DNA of 60,814 nt, taken from a virus. The stretch lies in the IMG/VR virus record IMGVR_UViG_3300025168_000090, positions 1-60,814 of that record; one strand, written 5' to 3'. The notes beneath the pieces are model-generated. The model ran no database searches. It worked only from the letters and a program-made list of their open reading frames with translations, and was not told the DNA's origin. Of the stretch, positions 25,787 to 33,420 are shown in pieces. Each line of letters starts with the position of its first letter. Position 1 is the first letter of the stretch. The position numbers were made by a program, and so were the translations under genes.

Positions 25787-25826
25787 TTGTAAAGAAATAA
25801 TAATTTTTTAAAAAATTTAATACAAT

Positions 25827-28800
25827 ATGGCAAATAGTGGAAATAGAGTTTTTGTATCACCAGGAGTGTATACATCTGAAAAAGATTTAAGTTTTGTAGC
25901 ACAAAGTGTGGGTGTTACAACATTAGGGTTAGTTGGTGAAGCCCTTAAGGGTCCAGCTTTCGAACCGATATTCATCAAAAACTACGATGATTTTATAACT
26001 AGGTTTGGTGGGACATCCCCAACAACATATGTAGACTCTCAATTACCTAAGTACGAATTGGGGTATATAGCTAAATCCTATCTTAGTCAATCAAATCAAT
26101 TGTTTGTTACTAGGGTACTTGGTATTAGTGGTTACGATGCGGGACCTTCTTGGTCAGTACAAACTATAGGTGCTATAGATGCTACAACATTTAATCCAGG
26201 AATTACAGCTACCACATCTATTCCTTTCTTTATTCCAATGACAGGAGCAGGTTCAACAATAGGTGAAGCAATATATAGTAATCTTGCCGGTTCAACGGAC
26301 TTTGCAAGTTCTCTTCCATGGGAAATAGCCACACATTTTAACGACACATTAACTTTAAATAATGGTACAACATTACCAACACTAACCAATAGTTTATCCA
26401 CTTGGTTTAGTTCTACCTTAAATACAGGTAACGTACCAAACACTTGTACATTAGGTTCAGCTGGTACAGAATGTACTGTTACGGCAGGTACATCAAATGG
26501 TAGTATTTACCAATACGGACCAATTCCAAATGGTAACATGTTAATAGCTACGGCTACAACATTAAGTGCTTTACACGCTTCTGGAAGTACGGTTCCTACA
26601 CAAAATAATGTTGGGGGTACTTCTATTATATCTAACGTTTTAGGTACAAATGATACAGCTTTAACCACCGGAGGATATCCAAATGAATCTTGGTACTATG
26701 GATTATTTGATTACACAGGGTCTACCGCTTGTTGTAGTGGTACAACCTATTCAGGTGCATCGTACCAACTATATCTTTCAGCTTATACAGAAGGTTCTGG
26801 TATTTCTAGATATATTGGTAGTCCAGCTACTGGTAGAGTACCTTTAGCTACTGGAACAACAACTATGTTAGGTGCTACTGGGGTTACAGTTTATTCTGGT
26901 GTTGCTGTAGTAGATTATGTATCTTATTATGGTGTTAAAGCTTTAGCTGACTATGATAATATGGTGGTATTAACTTTAAGGTCAAGAGGTATAAGTGATT
27001 TAAATAGTGGTGGACCAAATTATGACGTAAGTGCCAACACTATGGTGTTTGATTGTTCGGGAACTTATAGTAAAGTATTAGAAGACCCATTTGCATCATT
27101 CGGACTTAGTGCTAGAACAAACGCTGGTAACAACTACGCGTTTAAAGTGGATATGACATCCACATCTAAAGAATACGCACCAAGAGTGTTAGGTACAAGT
27201 CCTTTTGATAAAAAGAGAGAAGAGGTTCCAGTATTCGTAGAGGAGGCATACCCTAATTTATTATTAGATGGTTATAGAAGAGGTAAAATTAGAGGGTTAC
27301 AATGTTGTTTAACTTATTTACCTGGAGCTAGAACTGGAAATTCAGCTTTAACGTCTATCGGTTGGAATATGACACAATGGCAAACTCCATCGACACCTTG
27401 GGTAGTTAGTGAACTACAAGGTACTGATGTATTTAGATTATTTAAGTTTATCTCCATATCAGATGGTAGTAACGCTAATAGAGAGTATAAAGTTTCTATC
27501 GCTAACCTTTCTTTTGAGAGGGGAGAGTTTGATATTTTAGTGAGAGACTTTAACGATACAGACGCAAGACCAAACGTATTAGAAAAATTTACTAGATGTA
27601 GTATGGACCCAACAAGGGTATCATTTGTGGGTAGAAAAATTGGTACATCAACAGGAGAATTTGCTTTAAACTCTAACTATATTATGTTACAGTTAGGTGA
27701 TGGTGTACTTGATGGTACATATACTGGTTCGTTACCTTGTGGGTTTGAAGGTTACAGATTTAGAAAATATAGTACATGTGCTATAAATCCATTTATACAA
27801 TATAAAACTAAGTACTACAACCCAGGTGAGGTTGTTTATGACCCACCATTTGGTACTGGTACAGTAAATAACCAAATAAGAAGTGGAGGTGATAATATAT
27901 CTAGAACTTACTTAGGTATTTCCGATACCCAAGGTGCTGCTTACGATAACGACTTCTTTGATTTTAAAGGTAGAGTTACACCTTCTAGTGTTTGTACTGG
28001 TACTGAAGGAGCTTACTGGGATGTCATTACTCAAGGATTCCACATGGATTCTGGAGCGACAGTTGTCATTGGTGGTGTAGCGGGTTACTTACCATGGGCA
28101 AACACAACACTTAACGGAAAACCAGTATTCCAGGTTGGAGCTGGTAAGTTTAGAAGTGAACCAAAATTAAGCACTAACCCATATAAAAAACTTAGGTCTC
28201 GTAAATTTACATTAGCCCCACATGATGGTTTTGATGGTTGGGACATATACAGAAAAACTAGGTCTAACACGGATGATTATAGATTAGGTTTAACCGGTTA
28301 CCTTAATGGGGCTTGTGTAACAACAGACTTCCCAACAGCAAAAGGAGCTGGGACATTTAAAGCTTTAAGTTCAACGGAAGGAAATACTGATTATTACGCT
28401 TATCTAAGAGGTATAGCGGAATTTAGTAATCCAGAAGCTGTAGACATTAATGTGTTCGCTACACCAGGAATTGATTATGTAGATAATTTAGGGTTGGTTA
28501 ATGAAGCAATAGATATGGTAGAACAGGATAGAGCTGATTCACTATATGTAGCGACAACACCTGATTATAACATGTTTGTTAAAAACACTAATACACCTAC
28601 AGACCAAGTTACACCTACAGAAGCTGTAAATAATTTAGAGGACTCACTGATAGACTCTAACTATACTACAACTTATTATCCTTGGATACAGGTAAGAGAC
28701 ACAGCTAACAATAAACAATTATATATACCACCAACAGCGGAGGTTATGAGAAATATAGCTTTAACAGATAATATAGCGTTCCCATGGTTTGCATCTGCTG

Positions 28801-29276
28801 GATATACTAGAGGTTTAGTACAAGCAGTAAGAGCTAGAAAGAAATTAACTTTAGACGAAAGAGACACCCTTTATGTGGGTAGACTTAACCCAATCGCGAC
28901 ATTTAGTGATACGGGACCAATTATCTGGGGTAATAAAACCTTACAAATTGCAGAATCGGCATTAGATAGGGTAAATGTTAGAAGACTGTTACTACAAACA
29001 AGAAAATTAATTTCAGCTGTCGCGGTAAGATTAATATTTGAGCAAAATGATGAAATAGTTAGACAACAATTCCTAGACCTAGTGAATCCAATACTAGATT
29101 CTATTAGAAGAGATAGAGGTTTAACAGACTTTAGAGTCGTTCTTTCAAACGACCCACAAGAAATAGATAGAAATGAAATGAACGGTAAGATATACATCAA
29201 ACCAACCAGAGCTTTAGAATATATCTTTGTTGAGTTCTTGATAACACCTACGGGGGCATCTTTTGAGGATGTATAG
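25827..29276 (+). CDS. gp18: tail sheath protein (gp18-like), oversized
   Basis: 1149 residues. The N-terminus NRVFVSPGVYTSEKDLSFV and the C-terminal half (NIAFPWFASAGYTRGLVQ, KLTLDERDTLYVGRLNPI, SALDRVNVRRLLLQTRKLI, IYIKPTRALEYIFVEF) match the tail sheath family that contracts to inject DNA. T4 gp18 is 659 residues. About 450 extra residues lie mainly between about 110 and 500, rich in G, S, T and N (e.g. TTLPTLTNSLSTWFSSTLNT), probably surface domains on the sheath ring. It is likely one of the most highly expressed late proteins. Confidence 0.95.
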   Translation: MANSGNRVFVSPGVYTSEKDLSFVAQSVGVTTLGLVGEALKGPAFEPIFIKNYDDFITRFGGTSPTTYVDSQLPKYELGYIAKSYLSQSNQLFVTRVLGISGYDAGPSWSVQTIGAIDATTFNPGITATTSIPFFIPMTGAGSTIGEAIYSNLAGSTDFASSLPWEIATHFNDTLTLNNGTTLPTLTNSLSTWFSSTLNTGNVPNTCTLGSAGTECTVTAGTSNGSIYQYGPIPNGNMLIATATTLSALHASGSTVPTQNNVGGTSIISNVLGTNDTALTTGGYPNESWYYGLFDYTGSTACCSGTTYSGASYQLYLSAYTEGSGISRYIGSPATGRVPLATGTTTMLGATGVTVYSGVAVVDYVSYYGVKALADYDNMVVLTLRSRGISDLNSGGPNYDVSANTMVFDCSGTYSKVLEDPFASFGLSARTNAGNNYAFKVDMTSTSKEYAPRVLGTSPFDKKREEVPVFVEEAYPNLLLDGYRRGKIRGLQCCLTYLPGARTGNSALTSIGWNMTQWQTPSTPWVVSELQGTDVFRLFKFISISDGSNANREYKVSIANLSFERGEFDILVRDFNDTDARPNVLEKFTRCSMDPTRVSFVGRKIGTSTGEFALNSNYIMLQLGDGVLDGTYTGSLPCGFEGYRFRKYSTCAINPFIQYKTKYYNPGEVVYDPPFGTGTVNNQIRSGGDNISRTYLGISDTQGAAYDNDFFDFKGRVTPSSVCTGTEGAYWDVITQGFHMDSGATVVIGGVAGYLPWANTTLNGKPVFQVGAGKFRSEPKLSTNPYKKLRSRKFTLAPHDGFDGWDIYRKTRSNTDDYRLGLTGYLNGACVTTDFPTAKGAGTFKALSSTEGNTDYYAYLRGIAEFSNPEAVDINVFATPGIDYVDNLGLVNEAIDMVEQDRADSLYVATTPDYNMFVKNTNTPTDQVTPTEAVNNLEDSLIDSNYTTTYYPWIQVRDTANNKQLYIPPTAEVMRNIALTDNIAFPWFASAGYTRGLVQAVRARKKLTLDERDTLYVGRLNPIATFSDTGPIIWGNKTLQIAESALDRVNVRRLLLQTRKLISAVAVRLIFEQNDEIVRQQFLDLVNPILDSIRRDRGLTDFRVVLSNDPQEIDRNEMNGKIYIKPTRALEYIFVEFLITPTGASFEDV

Positions 29277-29284
29277 TATTTATA
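29277..29284 (+). promoter_or_regulatory. TATTTATA promoter motif upstream of 29299 gene
   Basis: TATTTATAAATA, 14 nt before the ATG, overlapping the end of the sheath gene's 3' flank. The 12-mer is self-complementary. Confidence 0.5.
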
Positions 29285-29298
29285 AATAAAAAATTAAT

Positions 29299-30210
29299 AT
29301 GAGATTTAATAAAAAAGTAATAAGTGAGGGTTTAAATAACCCACTCAGTAAAAAGAAAGTTTTTACGGAAGGAAAAAAACAAAATGTTATCCTTAGTGAA
29401 GACCAACTAGATAGGTTATTGTCTCATTTAAATGAGTCTAAGAAAAAATCTATAGGGTTAATTATTAAAAATAGTTACAGTATAATACGTGAATCTATTA
29501 AAAACGAAGGTTTAGATTTAAACATAGAAGATTACTCTGATAGTTTAATTGAGGAGGGTTTTAATACTGGTGGGTATAATCGTGGAGTTGCGGCTGGTGA
29601 AGGGATAGAAAATGTTATTAATGGCGTAAAGAAAGCCTATGACATGATTAAAGATAGTGATACTAGAAAAAAATTAGCTAATTCTATAACTAAACTAGGT
29701 AATTTTATGACTATCACAGCTGACGCAATCGCTTCAGGAAGAGACCAAAGAAGTATGTCTAACCCAGATTCATTAAGAGACCCACTTCCATACCCAGAAT
29801 TGGATGAAGAAATGGAAGAACAAACTACAGCAGCATCATCAGGAGCTTATTCCGCACCTTTAGAGTTTACCGAAGGGAAAAAGAAAGACCATGATGGTGA
29901 TGGGGATATAGATTCGGATGATTATTTAGCAGCAAAGGATAAAGCTATTAAAAAATCTATGAAAGAAGATTCTGGTCATGATGAAGCAATGAATTACGGT
30001 AGGGATGAGGGTCATGATGATAAAGAACTTTATGATTTAAAACATGATGGTGGTGGTGAAGACCATATAGAAGATTTAGAAGATGATATGGAATACGACC
30101 ATATTCATGACTCAGAAAACTTAGAAGAATCTAAAAAAGAAAAAGAAAAATTAATCCAAGAGGATATTAAAAGAATGAAAGAAATAATAAAACCAATATC
30201 AAAAATATAA
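29299..30210 (+). CDS. acidic structural/assembly protein with EF-hand-like loop
   Basis: 303 residues. An N-terminal helix (KQNVILSEDQLDRLLSHLNE) precedes a helical core; the C-terminal half is very acidic with many His (GHDEAMNYGRDEGHDD). Residues 197-208 read D-H-D-G-D-G-D-I-D-S-D-D, a canonical EF-hand/dockerin calcium loop (D1, D3, D5, G6, I8, D12). The end (EDIKRMKEIIKPISK) is a short helix. The three genes 29299, 30213 and 30624 lie between sheath and tube and are candidates for prohead-core proteins like T4 gp67/gp68/gp22; this is inference from acidity and L-x-E sites. Confidence 0.6.
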   Translation: MRFNKKVISEGLNNPLSKKKVFTEGKKQNVILSEDQLDRLLSHLNESKKKSIGLIIKNSYSIIRESIKNEGLDLNIEDYSDSLIEEGFNTGGYNRGVAAGEGIENVINGVKKAYDMIKDSDTRKKLANSITKLGNFMTITADAIASGRDQRSMSNPDSLRDPLPYPELDEEMEEQTTAASSGAYSAPLEFTEGKKKDHDGDGDIDSDDYLAAKDKAIKKSMKEDSGHDEAMNYGRDEGHDDKELYDLKHDGGGEDHIEDLEDDMEYDHIHDSENLEESKKEKEKLIQEDIKRMKEIIKPISKI

Positions 30211-30212
30211 AA

Positions 30213-30620
30213 ATGAAAAAAATAAAATTAAAAGAATCAGATTTAATTAACCTTATTGAAAAATTGGTTAAAGAAAATTTTGCGATGGGAGCCACGAAAG
30301 GAAATGGGCAAAACTTAGGTATGTTTGGAACACCAACTTCAAAGTATAAAGACCTTCTAGAAAAAGAAGATATGGAAGAAACTGAAGATATGGATGAGAT
30401 GGAAATGGATGAAATGGAAACCAAAGAGGGACATAAAGGTTATAAAAAAATGGACCATGAAGATAGAAATGAGTTTGGTGGTAGGAAATCCAGAGTAGTT
30501 GGTGTAGATTCAGATATAAACAAACAAAGAATGGGTGAATCAAAAAAGAAGACTCTTAAACTTACAGAAAGTCAACTTATTAATATGATAGAAAAGGTTA
30601 TCAAACAAAAAAATAAATAA
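30213..30620 (+). CDS. acidic protein flanked by TES-L motifs
   Basis: 135 residues. Both ends carry the same amphipathic motif: MKKIKLKESDLINLIEKLVK at the start and LKLTESQLINMIEKVIKQK at the end, with a very acidic middle (EDMEETEDMDEMEMDEME) between. L-K-E and L-T-E inside the motifs fit the (L/I)-x-E sites cut by T4 gp21 prohead protease. This may be a scaffold/prohead-core or targeted internal protein. Starts 2 nt after the preceding stop, so co-translated. Confidence 0.65.
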   Translation: MKKIKLKESDLINLIEKLVKENFAMGATKGNGQNLGMFGTPTSKYKDLLEKEDMEETEDMDEMEMDEMETKEGHKGYKKMDHEDRNEFGGRKSRVVGVDSDINKQRMGESKKKTLKLTESQLINMIEKVIKQKNK

Positions 30621-30623
30621 ATT

Positions 30624-31097
30624 TTGAAAAATATATTTAACTTAAACGAAGAAGAAAAGAATATAATAAGAGGCTTGCATAATATTAATGAACAAGAGCT
30701 TCCCTTCCCAGACCCCACTTCTAAAGTATCTATATCCACTCAAATTGAAGAGACAAGTAAAGATGAACTACTAGAAAATATGTTAGTACAATCCCAAAGA
30801 TTAACAAGATATATAGAGGGTTCAAAAAGCGGAAGAGGTAATTGGTCAGTTGAAGACTTAAAAAGTATACAAACATCTTTGAATGAGAATATAGGAGAGT
30901 TACTAACTTTTTTAGAATCTAAAACAAGAAAATTTCCAGATAAAGTTAATGAATCGAAACAGTCACTTAATGAATCAGGAGATAGAATAACCCAAAGTTC
31001 GATGGAAAGATATATGGACAAGAAATTTCAAGATGTATTCAATATGATTTCAAAGTATAGTTCTAAGACTACTGGTGGAGGTATGAATGTAAAATAA
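30624..31097 (+). CDS. helical assembly protein with TTG start
   Basis: 157 residues counted from a TTG start at 30624 (no ATG upstream in frame after the previous stop 3 nt earlier). N-terminal KNIFNLNEEEKNIIRGLHNI has an L-N-E site like the neighbours. The rest is helical and charged. It closes a three-gene group following the sheath gene, and its transcript ends at the hairpin at 31122-31146. Family not recognised. Confidence 0.6.
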   Translation: MKNIFNLNEEEKNIIRGLHNINEQELPFPDPTSKVSISTQIEETSKDELLENMLVQSQRLTRYIEGSKSGRGNWSVEDLKSIQTSLNENIGELLTFLESKTRKFPDKVNESKQSLNESGDRITQSSMERYMDKKFQDVFNMISKYSSKTTGGGMNVK

Positions 31098-31121
31098 TTA
31101 TTATTTATAGATATATAATTT

Positions 31122-31146
31122 AAGGTCCTTTTATAGGACCTTTTTT
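31122..31146. terminator. bidirectional hairpin terminator between convergent units
   Basis: AAGGTCCT, 5-nt loop, AGGACCTT then TTTTATT on plus. It ends plus-strand transcription from the 29299-31097 group and, overlapping the stop of the minus-strand gene at 31145, ends the secreted-protein cassette as well. Same stem sequence as the terminator at 21600. Confidence 0.8.
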
Positions 31147-31381
31147 ATTCTACTAATTTACCCCCATTTAACAATATTAAAATTAATATCATTGGTGCTA
31201 ATAAGGGAGCTTTGATAATGTGTGAGATAATATAAAGTACAAACCATTTAGTACTTGGGTTATCACCACGTCTAGACTCAAATGATAAATAACCATCTCG
31301 TATATTATCTTCATTTATTATTAAGAAAATAAACATTAGTATTTGTGAAACTATAAGATAAGATAAGATATATTCTAACAT
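31145..31381 (-). CDS. small two-helix membrane protein
   Basis: 78 residues. Two hydrophobic stretches: residues 3-20 (EYILSYLIVSQILMFIFL) and about 47-71 (FVLYIISHIIKAPLLAPMIL), separated by a charged loop (NEDNIRDGYLSFESRRG). It lies at the distal end of the reverse-strand cassette with its own host-type promoter at 31434-31464. Likely an inner-membrane protein made from host RNA polymerase. An exclusion or envelope-modifying role is inference. Family unrecognised. Confidence 0.65.
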   Translation of the reverse strand: MLEYILSYLIVSQILMFIFLIINEDNIRDGYLSFESRRGDNPSTKWFVLYIISHIIKAPLLAPMILILILLNGGKLVE

Positions 31382-31433
31382 AATTTTTTTTTTAAAGGTT
31401 AAACATCTATTAATATATACGAGTTTTATACTA

Positions 31434-31464
31434 CAAAGTTACAATAATTAATTGACATATCCAA
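31434..31464 (-). promoter_or_regulatory. Bacteroidota-type promoter for the membrane-protein gene
   Basis: On the minus strand, TTG (complement of 31462-31464), 20 nt, then TAACTTTG (31434-31441), an exact TAnnTTTG -7 box. The start codon at 31381 is 52 nt downstream. TAACTTTG is followed by TAGTAT, also seen after the -7 box of the lipoprotein promoter. Confidence 0.7.
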
Positions 31465-31867
31465 GAATTCCTCGATAAATTCCATATTCCATCTCCACAC
31501 CAAACACCACAGTCATACCATTAAAGTACAAAAAAGAGTAAGAACCGTCAAACCCACCCAACTTATATACTTGGCCATACTCAGTACTAACTAAGTCCAA
31601 GATTATATATTCATTACTGTATTCATCATAACTTAATAACTCTACCCTGGTAACATTAACCTGATTATTAATAGTGTCTATCACAATTGTGTGGGTATAC
31701 TCATCACCCCAAGAAGTAACATTAACAAAATTAGGATTAAAATTTTGATTTAACTGGTTACTGTCTATAGTGTTTATAGTGACGTAATAATTATCGTTTT
31801 TTAAGTTTATTGTCTGAGAGAATAAAGTTAGTGGTAATAGTAGTAATATTAGTAATAGATTTTTCAT
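31448..31867 (-). CDS. secreted protein with flavobacterial-style signal peptide
   Basis: 139 residues. MKNLLLILLLLPLTLFSQ is a signal peptide ending with FSQ, typical of Bacteroidota periplasmic or secreted proteins; the mature part (TINLKNDNYYVTINTID) is strand rich with no recognised domain. Its start overlaps the stop of the lipoprotein gene by 4 nt (ATGA), so the two are co-translated. Together they form a reverse-strand secreted pair between tail genes. Confidence 0.75.
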   Translation of the reverse strand: MKNLLLILLLLPLTLFSQTINLKNDNYYVTINTIDSNQLNQNFNPNFVNVTSWGDEYTHTIVIDTINNQVNVTRVELLSYDEYSNEYIILDLVSTEYGQVYKLGGFDGSYSFLYFNGMTVVFGVEMEYGIYRGILGYVN

Positions 31868-32436
31868 TGTTTTTTAAATTTTAATTTAGTGTAGTAGTAA
31901 GAGTTGTAACCATTTATGTTTTCGTAAGTGTGTTGCACTTCAACAGACACCAACGTATTATGTGGATTAATCATTTTATAATGTATCGGTCTAGACGAGC
32001 CACCAATTTGTTGTGGGCCAACCATATTCTCCAATACAGTTATATTGTTGGTGGTGACATTTAAACCATATGGGGTAATACTATCACCATCTAATATAAA
32101 TAAACCTATGCCTGGGGTGTTTTCGGGGTAGTTAAATGACCAAGTAGTCTCATTCAATACAATATCTTCAAATTCGTAATAAGAACCCCCATAACGTAAA
32201 CTGTTTGTGTTTGTATAACTGAAAAGAAATAAACTATCTGTTAGGTTAAAATCTAAATTAGTTACATACATTACAGCGTCTTTAAGTACCCACACCCCCT
32301 CCAATTCACCTAAAGTTATAAATGTAGTTGTATCTTGGGTTGTTGGGTATGTGTTGGTACACTCTATTTGGAAATTTTCTTTTTCACAAGAAGTTAGTGT
32401 TAAAAGTACTATAAATAAGTTTATTAATTTTTTCAT
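31864..32436 (-). CDS. outer-membrane lipoprotein with lipocalin-like fold
   Basis: 190 residues. MKKLINLFIVLLTLTSC ends in a lipobox LTSC (Cys17), followed by EKEN, an acidic-rich stretch like a surface-export signal. Mature residues contain LGELEGVWVLKDAV near 42, the L-x-G-x-W start of lipocalin-like domains common in Bacteroidota. Many T and N strands follow. It is a host-type protein within a phage tail gene block and has its own host-like promoter 4 nt before the start codon. Likely changes the host surface or competes for a receptor (inference). Confidence 0.8.
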   Translation of the reverse strand: MKKLINLFIVLLTLTSCEKENFQIECTNTYPTTQDTTTFITLGELEGVWVLKDAVMYVTNLDFNLTDSLFLFSYTNTNSLRYGGSYYEFEDIVLNETTWSFNYPENTPGIGLFILDGDSITPYGLNVTTNNITVLENMVGPQQIGGSSRPIHYKMINPHNTLVSVEVQHTYENINGYNSYYYTKLKFKKQ

Positions 32437-32440
32437 ACTA

Positions 32441-32472
32441 CAAAGATAAACAAAATAAACGAATAAACAAAA
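32441..32472 (-). promoter_or_regulatory. Bacteroidota-type promoter for the lipoprotein operon
   Basis: On the minus strand, TTTTG (complement of 32468-32472), 19 nt, then TATCTTTG (32441-32448), a perfect TAnnTTTG box. Only 4 nt separate it from the ATG at 32436, so a transcript starting here would be essentially leaderless. Confidence 0.75.
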
Positions 32473-32480
32473 TTAATTCA

Positions 32481-32488
32481 TATTTATT
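32481..32488 (+). promoter_or_regulatory. TATTTATT motif upstream of 32493 gene
   Basis: TATTTATT, 4 nt before the ATG at 32493, in the divergent gap that also holds the lipoprotein promoter. Confidence 0.35.
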
Positions 32489-32492
32489 ATAG

Positions 32493-33353
32493 ATGAAGAA
32501 CATTATTATAACAAAAGAACAATTTTTAAGTGTTAGTAAAATACTTAAAGAAAATATGACCAACCCAAATACTATGAGAGCTTATTCTTTTGATTGGGAT
32601 GATAATATTATTATGATGCCCACAACTATAAAAATGTTGAAACGGGTTGGTGATGGTTGGGATAATGTAGAGGTGGGCACTGACGAGTTTGCTTCTATAA
32701 GAAATGATGATAACTATAAATTGGATGATGACGCATTTAGTAATTTTATAAATGATGAGTCTTTTATGACAGACTTAGAAAAAGCTTTAACAACAAAATC
32801 TTTTGCCCCATCATTTAATAAGTTTAAAGAAGCTCTTATTTACGGTAACCCAATATCAATTATAACAGCCAGAGGACATAAACCAGAAACCTTAAGAAAG
32901 GGTATGGATTTGGTAATTTCATATACGTTTAGTGAAGATGAATTAGCTGATATGATTGATAACATTCAACAACAAATACCTGAATTAGATGGTGAAAATG
33001 CTGAAACCATAATAAAATCTTACTTAGACAGTCATGATTATCACCCAGTAACATCATCCTCTTTTACTGATAGGTTTGGTTTAGAAAGTGGGTCTGCCGC
33101 TAATCCAGAAGAAAATAAAAAAGTAGCCTTAAGGGACTACGTTACAAAAATAGTAGCTAAAGCTGGTGAAATGGTAAATACCGAATATAATAAATTGTCA
33201 GTTGGGTTTAGTGACGATGACTTAGGCAATATCAATGCTATAGTACCCTTCATCCAAAATGTATTACAATCAGAATTTCCGGAAGTAGATTTTGTGGTGT
33301 ATGATACTTCCGAAGGTGGAATGAATAAAATAATATTAAAACAGGTAAATTAA
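32493..33353 (+). CDS. HAD-superfamily hydrolase-like protein
   Basis: 286 residues. Residues 30-45 contain AYSFDWDDNIIMMPTT, matching HAD motif I (D-x-D then T), and near 123 there is PISIITARGHKP, matching motif II (hh(T/S)). SVGFSDDDLGNI near 238 may be motif IV. HAD enzymes are phosphatases or phosphotransferases. The first 20 residues (NIIITKEQFLSVSKILKENM) carry the TES-L-like peptide found in other proteins here. Substrate not known. It sits between the moron cassette and the tail tube gene. Confidence 0.65.
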   Translation: MKNIIITKEQFLSVSKILKENMTNPNTMRAYSFDWDDNIIMMPTTIKMLKRVGDGWDNVEVGTDEFASIRNDDNYKLDDDAFSNFINDESFMTDLEKALTTKSFAPSFNKFKEALIYGNPISIITARGHKPETLRKGMDLVISYTFSEDELADMIDNIQQQIPELDGENAETIIKSYLDSHDYHPVTSSSFTDRFGLESGSAANPEENKKVALRDYVTKIVAKAGEMVNTEYNKLSVGFSDDDLGNINAIVPFIQNVLQSEFPEVDFVVYDTSEGGMNKIILKQVN

Positions 33354-33374
33354 ACATTTTTTTAATTACCTATA

Positions 33375-33382
33375 TATTTATA
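33375..33382 (+). promoter_or_regulatory. TATTTATA promoter motif upstream of tail tube
   Basis: TATTTATA, 38 nt before the ATG at 33421, followed by GTATATAATAAAA. Confidence 0.45.
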
Positions 33383-33420
33383 GTATATAATAAAAAAGTA
33401 AAAACAAAAATTAAAAAGAT

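Noticed and set aside
31102-31109. TATTTATA after the 30624-31097 gene
   Set aside because: No gene follows on the plus strand; the motif lies just before the terminator at 31122, so it is a chance copy and a caution for the motif claim.
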